A stretch of 50,391 nt of DNA. Source: Mycolicibacterium sp. S2-37 (GTDB taxonomy: Bacteria; Actinomycetota; Actinomycetes; Mycobacteriales; Mycobacteriaceae). The translations under genes were made by a program, and so were the position numbers. The number at the start of each line of letters is the position of its first letter. Position 1 is the first letter of the stretch. Location: NCBI RefSeq assembly GCF_017352375.1, contig NZ_JAFEVR010000017.1, positions 1 to 50,391 of the forward strand, given 5' to 3'. The notes below the pieces were generated by a model, which saw only the letters and a program-made list of their open reading frames with translations, was not told the DNA's origin and did no database searches. This document shows positions 8,643 through 15,738 of this stretch, piece after piece.

Positions 8643-9475
8643 CCGAACCTCTTCCTGAGCAGTCCACCGAAGCCGTCGACCACGGTGACCGTGGCGAGGA
8701 TGAGTATCAGGATCGCGGAGACCTCATCGCAATTGAGCGTGCGCAGCGCGGCGATCAATTCGAATCCGATACCTCCGGCGCCGACGACCCCGACGACGAC
8801 GGACGCGCGAAAGTTGTACTCCCAGCGATAGATTGTCACGTCCGCCATCTGAGGCAGTACCTGAGGCATCACGCCGTGCAGGATCACTTGCGCAGAACTG
8901 GCTCCGGCTGCCCGGGCGGCCTCGATCGGTGCCTTGTCGGCGTGCTCGATCGCCTCGGCGTAGAACTTGCCGACCATTCCGGCCGAGTGGATCCCGAGCG
9001 CCAGCGCACCCGGCAGCGCTCCGAATCCCACGGCGGCGACCAGCACGATGGCCATGATCAACTCGGGTACGGCCCTGAGCGTGTTGAGCACCAACCGAGC
9101 CACCCCGTAGACGAGGGGGTGCGGTGATGTCGTGCTCGCCGCAAGCAGAGCCAACGGCAGCGACAGCACCACGGCCAGCGCGGTGGCGGCCACACTCATC
9201 GCCAACGAGTCCCACAGCGGACCCCACCAGTTTCCGACGTTGCCGAAATCCGGTGGCCACATCTCCGCGAGCAGGTCGGCCACATCAGACACTCCGTCGA
9301 GCATGCGTCCCGCGTCGAGTAGGCCGACGTAGTGGGCGCAGAAGAGCACGGCGGCCAGAACTGCGACCAGTTCGGCGGAGCGGCGCCCCCAGCCGGTTCG
9401 CGCCTGTCGGGAAACCTCCTGGAACCGGTCGGGCCCGGTTCGGTCCCGGTTGACGTCGAGCAGATCCTTGCTCAC
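8639..9475 (-). CDS. phnE: ABC transporter permease, phosphite/phosphonate type (PtxC/PhnE)
   Basis: A 278-residue inner-membrane permease with five or six hydrophobic segments. A BPD_transp_1 EAA loop (EAARAAGASS ... VMPQVLP) is followed by a segment with VVGAGGIGFEL, characteristic of PhnE. The GTG start at 9475 was chosen because it overlaps the phnD stop as GTGA; the frame is open upstream, but that part reads through phnD. Its stop overlaps the ptxD start. It forms the membrane channel for the PhnC ATPase and PhnD binding protein. Confidence 0.9.
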   Translation of the reverse strand: MSKDLLDVNRDRTGPDRFQEVSRQARTGWGRRSAELVAVLAAVLFCAHYVGLLDAGRMLDGVSDVADLLAEMWPPDFGNVGNWWGPLWDSLAMSVAATALAVVLSLPLALLAASTTSPHPLVYGVARLVLNTLRAVPELIMAIVLVAAVGFGALPGALALGIHSAGMVGKFYAEAIEHADKAPIEAARAAGASSAQVILHGVMPQVLPQMADVTIYRWEYNFRASVVVGVVGAGGIGFELIAALRTLNCDEVSAILILILATVTVVDGFGGLLRKRFG

Positions 9476-10377
9476 TGGAAATCTTCGAGCTTGATGTCCA
9501 GTAGCGGGGCGAGGTCGCGGACGACGTTGTAGTCGGCGTCTGTCACCGGCCCGAATCCGGCGGCCTCGAACGGTTCGAGCACCGAGGGATCGTCCAACTC
9601 CAGGAACGCATTCCGCACGCGAGTCTTGAATTCCTCGGGGAAGTCGGCCTGCATCGTCCACGGATAGTTCGGGTAGGGCTTCGATTCTTCGATCACTTCG
9701 ACCTTGGTCGGGTCGATCGTCCCGCTCTCGACCAGACGTTCATAGATTGGCTTGCTCAGACCGCCGGCCTCGGCGTTGCCGTTCTGCACCGCCAGTGCGA
9801 CGGCGTCGTGCGCACCGACGTGTTGTTCCTGATAGTCCTCACCCACCGTCAGGCCGGCCTCGGCGAGCATCGCCTTGGGGATGAGGTGGCTCGACGTGCT
9901 GGCAGGGTCCCCCCACGCGACGGTCGTGCCGGCGACATCCGTCAACGCGGTGATGTCGGCACCGGGGTTGGCCACCAACACCGACTGGTAGGTGGGCGGT
10001 TGGCCTTTCACTTCCTGCACGGCGGCGAAGGGCTCGATGTTCGCGCGTTCCTTGGCGAGCACATAAGACAGCGGGCCGAAGTAGGCCAGCTCCAACCTGC
10101 CCCGGCTCATGGCCTCGATCATCGACGAGTAGTCCGTGGTGACCACCAACTCGATCGGGGTGTCGAGCTGATCCTCGAGATATGCCTTGAGGGGTTCGTT
10201 GTTCCTGATGACGTCGGCAGCGTTTTCGTCCGGAAGCAGCGCTACCCGCAGCTTGTCGGGAACTCCACCGCCCGACTCCTGCGTGTCCGACCCGGACCCC
10301 GATCCGCAACCCGCCACTGCGGACAACATGAGTGGCACGGCGACCGTAATCGCCGCGGCCCGTGTTCTTACAGACAT
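9472..10377 (-). CDS. phnD: Phosphite/phosphonate ABC transporter substrate-binding lipoprotein (PtxB/PhnD)
   Basis: A 301-residue lipoprotein: signal peptide with lipobox VAGC and Cys24 as the lipidation site, then a Gly/Ser-rich linker and a type II periplasmic-binding fold of the PhnD/PtxB family (LLPDENA, TDYSSMIEAMSRGRLELAYFG, ending ADYNVVRDL). The start at 10377 has a well-placed GGAG; an in-frame ATG four codons upstream is less likely. It lies 17 nt after phnC and overlaps phnE by 4 nt. The ligand (phosphite, hypophosphite or an alkylphosphonate) cannot be told apart by eye. Confidence 0.9.
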   Translation of the reverse strand: MSVRTRAAAITVAVPLMLSAVAGCGSGSGSDTQESGGGVPDKLRVALLPDENAADVIRNNEPLKAYLEDQLDTPIELVVTTDYSSMIEAMSRGRLELAYFGPLSYVLAKERANIEPFAAVQEVKGQPPTYQSVLVANPGADITALTDVAGTTVAWGDPASTSSHLIPKAMLAEAGLTVGEDYQEQHVGAHDAVALAVQNGNAEAGGLSKPIYERLVESGTIDPTKVEVIEESKPYPNYPWTMQADFPEEFKTRVRNAFLELDDPSVLEPFEAAGFGPVTDADYNVVRDLAPLLDIKLEDFQ

Positions 10378-10394
10378 GCGAAACTCCATTTCAG

Positions 10395-11204
10395 TCAGTG
10401 GGTGACAGTTGCGATGGATACGTCGGCCGCTCGCCGTTCGCCGGCATCGGGGAACACCGGTTCGGCGTTGTCTGTTGCGCCCTCGTAGATCACACTCAGG
10501 ACCGACTCGGACACCTCCGACGGCGGCCCGTCGTACACGATTTCGCCATGTGCGAGCCCGATGATCCGATCGGCGTGAGCAAGCGCCAGGTCGACCTGAT
10601 GCAGGCTGGCGACCAGGGTGATTCCGTTCTCCTCGCACACCCGACGAAGCAGAGCCATCACCCGTCGTGCGGTGGCCGGGTCGAGACTGGCAACCGGCTC
10701 ATCGGCAAGCACCAACCGCGGCTGTTGGGCCAGTGCCCTGGCGATCCCGACACGTTGCTGCTCCCCACCGCTGAGCAGGTCCGCGCGGTACATGGCCTTG
10801 TACAGCAACCCAACCTGGTCGAGGGCCTCCAGCGCGATCCTCTCGTCCGCCCGGCTTGCCGGAACCAGTCCGCGCCACAACGGTTGGTATCCGACCCGAG
10901 CCATCAGTACATTCCGCAGCGCCGTGTAGCGCACGATCAGTTGGTGTTGCTGAAACACCATCCCGGTCTGTCGACGGTGCTGCCGCAACGTACGTCGTGA
11001 GTCCAGCGAGGCGAGGCCGTCGGCACGGACAACACCGGTCGAAGGCGTCGTCAGCAGGTTCATACAACGCAGCATGGTCGACTTGCCGGCGCCGGACGGG
11101 CCGAGCAACACCGTCACCTGCCCCGCCTCAATCGATAGCGAGGTGTGGCCCAGCGCGCGTGCACCGCCCCGATAGGTCTTGCTCACATTGGCGAGCTCGA
11201 GCAA
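10395..11204 (-). CDS. phnC: Phosphite/phosphonate ABC transporter ATPase (PtxA/PhnC)
   Basis: A 269-residue ABC ATPase with Walker A GPSGAGKST (35-43), Q-loop VFQQHQL (83-89), signature LSGGEQQRVGIARAL from 144, Walker B LVLADEP (164-170) and H-loop His in SLHQVDLA. HQLI plus the LYKAMYRADLLSGG stretch is typical of PhnC. It starts with TTG, preceded by AGAGGAG seven bases upstream. It is the first gene of phnC-phnD-phnE-ptxD-gntR, the same order as ptxA-ptxB-ptxC-ptxD of known phosphite operons. Confidence 0.92.
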   Translation of the reverse strand: MLELANVSKTYRGGARALGHTSLSIEAGQVTVLLGPSGAGKSTMLRCMNLLTTPSTGVVRADGLASLDSRRTLRQHRRQTGMVFQQHQLIVRYTALRNVLMARVGYQPLWRGLVPASRADERIALEALDQVGLLYKAMYRADLLSGGEQQRVGIARALAQQPRLVLADEPVASLDPATARRVMALLRRVCEENGITLVASLHQVDLALAHADRIIGLAHGEIVYDGPPSEVSESVLSVIYEGATDNAEPVFPDAGERRAADVSIATVTH

Positions 11205-11210
11205 CAGAAC

Positions 11211-11253
11211 TCCTCTATAGGACTAGTAGCGGTCTCCCCATTCATATAGAGGA
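11211..11253. promoter_or_regulatory. Candidate GntR operator/promoter of the phn-ptx operon
   Basis: TCCTCTATA (11211-11219) and TATAGAGGA (11245-11253) form an exact 9-bp inverted repeat with a 25-bp spacer, just upstream of phnC. The proximal arm carries the Shine-Dalgarno of phnC; the distal arm reads TATATGAAT on the minus strand, a possible -10. The TATAGA core resembles the published PhnF operator TGGTATAGACCA. Binding of the operon's GntR protein here is an inference. Confidence 0.5.
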
Positions 11254-11357
11254 CTTGGAAACGTCGGAGAAGGGCTGCGGAAACAAGAGATGAACCACGC
11301 CGAACGATTCGATGCGGAGTTTCGGCCACGCGGATGTACACCGGGGTGCGCCGCGCG

Positions 11358-11374
11358 CGGCCCGCTGCGGGCCG
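11358..11374 (-). terminator. GC hairpin after phnM, possible terminator
   Basis: CGGCCCG-CTG-CGGGCCG is a perfect 7-bp stem with a 3-nt loop, 29 bases past the phnM stop. No U-tract follows, as is common in mycobacteria, so termination is only possible. If active, it separates phnM from the phnC operon. Confidence 0.4.
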
Positions 11375-11402
11375 AGGTCGACAAAGGTGCGCTCGGAGGC
11401 GC

Positions 11403-12515
11403 TCAGATCGTCGCCATCCCGGCCACCCAGCTCTGAATGATCTCGACCTCGTTCTCGGCTGCGCGGACGGCCACCAGATCCGCCCTCTGTCCCGGAGCGA
11501 TGCGACCCCGGTCTGTCAGCCTGGCCACGCTCGCGGGGTTCGCCGTGATCAACGCGATCGCGTGGACCCATGGCATATGTCCTTGCCCCGCAAGGGCATA
11601 AGCCGCCGGAATCATCGATTCGGGCGAATGGTCAGAGACCAACAGGTCGAGGCAACCCGCTTCGAGAGCATCGACAGTTCGGAGATTGCCGTACCGGGAT
11701 CGACCGGCCAAAGCGTTCTCCGCGCCCATCGCCACCGGGATCCCACAGTTGCGGGCCTGCACCGCAGCATCGATATGCACCGGAAACTCGAATGCGTCGA
11801 TCCCCTGAACTGCGCCGGCCGCAACAGATCTCGCGTCCTCCGCGTCGTGGTACAGCACGGGGATCCCGGCGCGGTGCGCACCTTCGATGATCCGGGCGCG
11901 CACTTCTGGCGCGTTGTGGGTGCCGGTCTGCAGGCGGTGAAGTAGAGCCTCGACCACCCCCTCATCATCCCCCTGCTGGATCCGATAGCGGCGCCACTGT
12001 TCTGAGGTGCGGAACTGTCCCTGTCCAGGGGTGTGATCCATCAGGGACACCAGATCCACCACCTCGGCTCCAATTGCTTCCAGGACAACATCGAGGCCGT
12101 CCCCGGTGACGTCTACGCGCAGATGGGTCCGAAGGTCGACCTGCGAAGCCCCCCGACGAAGAGCGGCCAGTGCGGCCGGGGCGTGGACGGGCCTGCGATA
12201 CCTCTGGTGGTGCGACTCGACAGCGACGCATGCGTAAGCAGAGGTGATTCCCGCGGCCGAACAACAGTTCTGGAACAGGGCCACACCCCGAGACAAGCCA
12301 TGTTGTCGAGCGAGCGGTTCGAAGGAGTCGGCGTGAAGGTCGATACAGCCCGGAATGACGTCGACCGGGCCGAGGTCGACGATCGGTACCAAATCGGGTC
12401 GGTGCGGTCCGACCGTGTCGATTCGGCCGCCGTTGACGGTGATCCACCATCCTCGCTGTTCCCGACCGTTCGCCACCAGGCGTTGCGCGCGGACAGCCCA
12501 CCGTTGATCTGTCAT
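11403..12515 (-). CDS. phnM: PhnM-type phosphonate metabolism amidohydrolase (ribose phosphonate triphosphate diphosphatase family)
   Basis: A 370-residue amidohydrolase-superfamily protein, close in length to E. coli PhnM (about 378). Family marks are DLHAD at 59-63 (metal ligands), LVSLMDHTPGQGQF, YHDAE, MGAENALAG.S..GN and LVSDHSPESM. In C-P lyase pathways PhnM releases pyrophosphate from alpha-D-ribose 1-phosphonate 5-triphosphate. No phnGHIJKL is in the window, so either the lyase is elsewhere or this copy has another job. The ATG at 12515 was chosen over an earlier in-frame codon because homology starts there. It sits 198 bp upstream of phnC on the same strand, behind PHO-box-like repeats. 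Confidence 0.85.
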   Translation of the reverse strand: MTDQRWAVRAQRLVANGREQRGWWITVNGGRIDTVGPHRPDLVPIVDLGPVDVIPGCIDLHADSFEPLARQHGLSRGVALFQNCCSAAGITSAYACVAVESHHQRYRRPVHAPAALAALRRGASQVDLRTHLRVDVTGDGLDVVLEAIGAEVVDLVSLMDHTPGQGQFRTSEQWRRYRIQQGDDEGVVEALLHRLQTGTHNAPEVRARIIEGAHRAGIPVLYHDAEDARSVAAGAVQGIDAFEFPVHIDAAVQARNCGIPVAMGAENALAGRSRYGNLRTVDALEAGCLDLLVSDHSPESMIPAAYALAGQGHMPWVHAIALITANPASVARLTDRGRIAPGQRADLVAVRAAENEVEIIQSWVAGMATI

Positions 12516-12577
12516 CCGCTCATCCTGACCGGGGGGAGGCGTGAAATGCGGCCACTGGCCCCAGGCAGCCTCGCTTG

Positions 12578-12610
12578 TGGAGTTGAACGTTCGCCGAACC
12601 TCAGCCGAAC
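12578..12610 (-). promoter_or_regulatory. Three tandem 11-bp PHO-box-like direct repeats upstream of phnM
   Basis: On the minus strand three consecutive 11-mers read GTTCGGCTGAG, GTTCGGCGAAC and GTTCAACTCCA, each opening with GTTCR at an exact 11-bp period. Actinobacterial PhoP/RegX3 PHO boxes are 11-bp direct repeat units with the core GTTCACC. The array lies 63-95 bp upstream of the phnM ATG, a sensible place for an activator. Control by the phosphate-starvation regulator RegX3 is inferred. Confidence 0.55.
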
Positions 12611-12681
12611 ACGCCACGCGCATCAAATCCGAACGCGACTACAACGCCGTCCAACGATTGCGCGCCGAGGGCGACCAGCGC

Positions 12682-12711
12682 GGGGACCGACCACCGCCGG
12701 CGCCGGTCCCC
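12682..12711 (-). terminator. Hairpin after the TetR gene, possible terminator
   Basis: GGGGACCG (12682-12689) pairs exactly with CGGTCCCC (12704-12711) over a 14-nt loop, starting 3 bases past the TetR stop. There is no U-tract. It could end the TetR transcript before it enters phnM on the same strand. Confidence 0.4.
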
Positions 12712-12713
12712 GA

Positions 12714-13307
12714 CTATGGCGAAGACCCGCCACCCTTCTGAGCGGGTCCCCGCAACCCCAGCGTGCGACGCCCCGCCGCGATCAGCTGGTCGCGCAGTGC
12801 CTCCTCGTCGACGTCGCCGTAGTCGACGCCTGCCGCGGACGCGATTCCCGACATGACGAGTGCCGCTTTGACCTGTCCGCCCAGCCCGGGTTCGACGCCG
12901 GCGAACATCGCCATCTGACGCGCCACCATGGCGCCCCACTCCGTGCGGTTCCGCAGGAGTGCGACGACGCCCGGATCACCGGTCAGCAGCGGGATCAGTT
13001 CCCGGTGCGAGGCGGCCAGCGCGGCGTAGCCGCTGAGCAGGTGTTCGGCTCGCGCGCGGGCTCCGCCTCGGGCCTCCGCGGCGTCGACGAGCGCCGTCAC
13101 TTCGGCGACGACCGGCTCCATCACGGCGCCGAGCAGCTCGTCGCGGGTGCGGAAGTGGTGGTAGATAGCGGATTTGGTGAGGCCGAGCTCGTCGGAGATC
13201 ATTTGCAGCGACGTGCCCGCGACGCTGTTCTGCTTGAACAACTCGATCGCCACGTCGATGAGACGCTGCCGCGTCGGTCCACCGATCCCCGCGGTGTCAC
13301 CGCCCAC
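12714..13307 (-). CDS. TetR-family repressor, divergent from an SDR
   Basis: A 197-residue protein. The N-terminal TetR helix-turn-helix reads RQRLIDVAIELFKQNSVAGTS, then SDELGLTKSAIYHHFRTRDEL; the rest is a variable helical ligand domain. The GTG at 13307 has an upstream GGAGAGG and places the DNA-binding domain close to the N-terminus as usual; the frame is open further upstream into the operator region. The gene is divergent from the SDR at 13420, and a perfect palindrome between them is the obvious autoregulatory operator. Confidence 0.88.
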   Translation of the reverse strand: MGGDTAGIGGPTRQRLIDVAIELFKQNSVAGTSLQMISDELGLTKSAIYHHFRTRDELLGAVMEPVVAEVTALVDAAEARGGARARAEHLLSGYAALAASHRELIPLLTGDPGVVALLRNRTEWGAMVARQMAMFAGVEPGLGGQVKAALVMSGIASAAGVDYGDVDEEALRDQLIAAGRRTLGLRGPAQKGGGSSP

Positions 13308-13345
13308 ACTCTCGCCTCTCCGTCGATTGTGATATCGCACTCTAC

Positions 13346-13384
13346 CTGACCAAACGTACAGGTAATTCCTGTACGTTTGGTCAG
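13346..13384. promoter_or_regulatory. Perfect 17-5-17 palindrome, TetR operator
   Basis: CTGACCAAACGTACAGG (13346-13362), spacer TAATT, then its exact reverse complement CCTGTACGTTTGGTCAG (13368-13384). It lies between the TetR gene (start 13307, minus) and the SDR (start 13420, plus). A 39-bp operator fits two TetR dimers. Seventeen matching bases per arm exclude chance in practice. Confidence 0.85.
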
Positions 13385-13419
13385 GCCGCTCCGACACTGC
13401 GCTGGAAAGAGGAACCACC

Positions 13420-14274
13420 ATGTCAACCGACTTCCACCAGAAGGACCGTCGGGCACTCGACCTGTCCGACAAGGTCATCGTCGTGGTGGGCGGGGGTCAG
13501 CAGCCCGGACCCGGGATGGGCAACGGACGCGCGATCTCCATCCTGGCCGCGCGGCACGGCGCTGAGGTGGTGGCCGTCGACCGAAACCTGGCGGCCGCCA
13601 AGGAAACCGTCGAGATCATCGGCACCGAGGGCGGACGCGCCTACGCGGTGGAAGCCGACGTCGCCGAGAGGGACGACTGCCAACGCATCTTCGAGGTCGC
13701 CACGGCGAAGAGCGGCCGCGTCGACGGCATGGTCTACAGCGTGGCGACGAACCCGCCGTTCGACCTCGAGTCGAACTCGATGACTGTCGAGAACTTCAAT
13801 TACGGCATCAACGTCAACATGCTCGGCTGCTACTACTGCAACCTCTTTGCCGCGCAATGCATGGAGCAGAACCCGGGCGACACCACCGGCAGCATCGTCA
13901 ACATCTCGTCGATCGCCAGCCTCAAGAACGAACTCGGTCTGAACATCGGCATCATGCCCTACGCGTTGGGCAAGTGCGGGCTGAACCAGATCACGGAACT
14001 GACCGCCGTCCAGTACGCCGAAGCGGGGATACGCGCCAACACCCTGATGCTGGGTCCGATCGACTCCGTGATCGGCAACCAGGACTCGCAGGCGCTGTTC
14101 GGCTTCGAACCCGACGAGGTCGAGGACGCCTACAACGACGTCGTCAAGCTCAAGATGGGCCGGGGCACCGTCTGGGAAAGCGCTTATGCCGCGGTCTATC
14201 TCCTCGCCGACGAATCGCGGTTCATGACCGGCCAGCAGATCCGCCTCGACGGCGGTGCGACCCTGGTGCGGTGA
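13420..14274 (+). CDS. SDR-family oxidoreductase with unusual glycine-rich loop
   Basis: A 284-residue SDR. In place of TGxxxGIG it has VVGGGQQPGPGMGNGRA (residues about 26-42), a longer Gly/Pro-rich nucleotide loop. NISSIAS supplies the catalytic Ser, YALGK the Tyr-Lys pair, and TGQQIRLDGGATL the usual C-terminal block. The start has GAAAGAGGA ahead of it. It is probably repressed by the divergent TetR. The following RclC-like gene starts 83 nt after its stop and may be in the same transcript. Substrate unknown. Confidence 0.82.
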   Translation: MSTDFHQKDRRALDLSDKVIVVVGGGQQPGPGMGNGRAISILAARHGAEVVAVDRNLAAAKETVEIIGTEGGRAYAVEADVAERDDCQRIFEVATAKSGRVDGMVYSVATNPPFDLESNSMTVENFNYGINVNMLGCYYCNLFAAQCMEQNPGDTTGSIVNISSIASLKNELGLNIGIMPYALGKCGLNQITELTAVQYAEAGIRANTLMLGPIDSVIGNQDSQALFGFEPDEVEDAYNDVVKLKMGRGTVWESAYAAVYLLADESRFMTGQQIRLDGGATLVR

Positions 14275-14357
14275 ACAGGTTGCGGGTCGCCGTGTAACGG
14301 GTGGCGGGTGGCAGCGCACTACAGCGTGTACTGCACCGCCATTCGAGAGGAACGATC

Positions 14358-14840
14358 ATGCCGACCTTCAACGCCCCCGCCACATTGTCCACCAGGGCCC
14401 TGCCGGTCATCGACCGGACCGGGGCCGTACTCCTGCGATACGGCCTCGTCGTCGTGATCGCCTGGATCGGACTGATGAAGTTCACCGCCTTCGAGGCCAG
14501 GGGCATCGAGCCACTGGTCGCCAACAGCCCGTTCATGGGCTGGATGTACGGCATCTTCTCGGTCATGACGTTCTCCGCACTGCTCGGCGTCGTCGAGGTC
14601 GCGGCCGCGGTGTTGCTGGCGGTCAAGCCCTGGTGGCCGAGGATCTCCGCGATCGGCAGCGTCATCGCGATCGGCCTGTTCGTCGCGACTCTGAGCTTCC
14701 TGTTCACCACGCCCGGCGTCTTCGAGTCCTCGCAGGGTGGTTTCCCGATGCTGTCGACCAACGGCCAATTCCTGATCAAAGATGTCGTCCTGCTGGGTGC
14801 CGCGGTATGGACGTTGGCCGATGCGCTGAAGCACCGATAG
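14358..14840 (+). CDS. YkgB/RclC-family (DUF417) inner-membrane protein
   Basis: A 160-residue membrane protein with four hydrophobic segments (from LLRYGLVVVIAWIGLMKF to VVLLGAAVWTLADAL). The family markers GLMKFTAFEA.GI.PLV, the SPF.GW.YG motif and the STNGQFLIKD block near the C-terminus are typical of YkgB. E. coli RclC belongs to this family and is linked to reactive chlorine resistance; the molecular activity is unknown. The ATG at 14358 follows GAGAGGA with good spacing; an earlier in-frame start is unlikely. It lies 32 nt before the sigma factor gene, suggesting a shared stress response (inference). Confidence 0.8.
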   Translation: MPTFNAPATLSTRALPVIDRTGAVLLRYGLVVVIAWIGLMKFTAFEARGIEPLVANSPFMGWMYGIFSVMTFSALLGVVEVAAAVLLAVKPWWPRISAIGSVIAIGLFVATLSFLFTTPGVFESSQGGFPMLSTNGQFLIKDVVLLGAAVWTLADALKHR

Positions 14841-14872
14841 TCGACGTGGCGAGCGCATACGCTCTGCCCCAT

Positions 14873-15502
14873 ATGACCCGATACGACGAGAGCGGCCTCA
14901 TCGCGGCGTTACGACACCGCGATGAGGCCGCGTTCGCCGAACTGGTCGATCGCCACACGCCCTCAATGCTGCGGGTGGCGCGCGGGTACGTCAGGACACA
15001 CGAGACCGCTGAAGAAGTGGTTCAGGACACCTGGATGGCGTTACTCAAGGGCATCGGTGGATTCGAGGGCCGATCATCCCTGCGCACATGGCTTTTCACC
15101 GTGTTGATCAACATTGCGAAGGCACGCGGCATTCGCGAGAGCCACGACGGCGAGGCGATGGCCGGCGCGTACGGCGGCGGCGCAGTCGACGCCGCCCGCT
15201 TCCGTCCGGCCGACGATGCATGGGCCGGTCACTGGCGCGAGCACGAGGTCCCCTCCCCGTTTCCCGACACACCCGAGGGTTCGGTGCTGGGCCACGAACT
15301 GACCGACGTGGCGCGTCACGCGCTCGACGCGTTACCCGAGCGACAACGGGTGGTGGTGACCCTTCGCGACATGCTCGGCTTTGAATCAGACGAGGTGCGC
15401 GAGCTACTGGACCTGAGCGTGGCCAACCAGCGGGTACTGCTCCATCGCGGCCGGTCGGCCGTGCGGCAGGTGCTCGAGGACTACATGAGGGACGTGACGT
15501 GA
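14873..15502 (+). CDS. ECF-type RNA polymerase sigma factor
   Basis: A 209-residue sigma-70 family protein. Region 2 runs from about residue 15 (FAELVDRHTPSMLRVARGYV, EEVVQDTWMALL, SLRTWLFTVLINIAK). Region 4 starts near residue 145 (ALPERQRVVVTLRDMLGF, then LLDLSVANQRVLLHRGRSAV). The linker between them is long and Gly/Pro-rich. The stop overlaps the anti-sigma start as GTGA, so the pair is co-translated. TACGCT nine bases before the ATG may be a -10. Target genes cannot be inferred, though the RclC-like gene just upstream is a candidate. Confidence 0.9.
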   Translation: MTRYDESGLIAALRHRDEAAFAELVDRHTPSMLRVARGYVRTHETAEEVVQDTWMALLKGIGGFEGRSSLRTWLFTVLINIAKARGIRESHDGEAMAGAYGGGAVDAARFRPADDAWAGHWREHEVPSPFPDTPEGSVLGHELTDVARHALDALPERQRVVVTLRDMLGFESDEVRELLDLSVANQRVLLHRGRSAVRQVLEDYMRDVT

Positions 15503-15738
15503 CGACCGCACCGATGATCTGCAACGAACTCGTCGAACTGGTGACGGCTTATCTCGACGAGTCACTCGATCTCGACACTCGGGCCCGATTCGACCTGCAC
15601 CTGCTCGAATGTGACGGATGCACCAACTACCTGCAGCAGTTCCGGACCACCGTCGCGACCTTGGGCAAGATCCGGGACGACGACCTCGACCCCACCTTCC
15701 GGGGCCGGCTCCTCGACGCCTTCAGGGATTGGGAGTGA
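15499..15738 (+). CDS. Small soluble zinc anti-sigma factor (ZAS/zf-HC2)
   Basis: A 79-residue protein with the ZAS signature His34-x3-Cys38-x2-Cys41 plus Cys8 upstream (MIC, then LHLLECDGC). It has no membrane segment, so it is a cytoplasmic anti-sigma, probably thiol- or zinc-responsive like RsrA. GTG start overlapping the sigma factor by 4 nt. Its 3' end overlaps the convergent P450 gene by 17 nt. Confidence 0.85.
   Translation: MTTAPMICNELVELVTAYLDESLDLDTRARFDLHLLECDGCTNYLQQFRTTVATLGKIRDDDLDPTFRGRLLDAFRDWE

Noticed and set aside
12584..12599. GAACGTTC in the PHO-box array as a LexA site
   Set aside because: LexA boxes need four bases between GAAC and GTTC; here they are adjacent and are explained by the 11-bp direct repeats.
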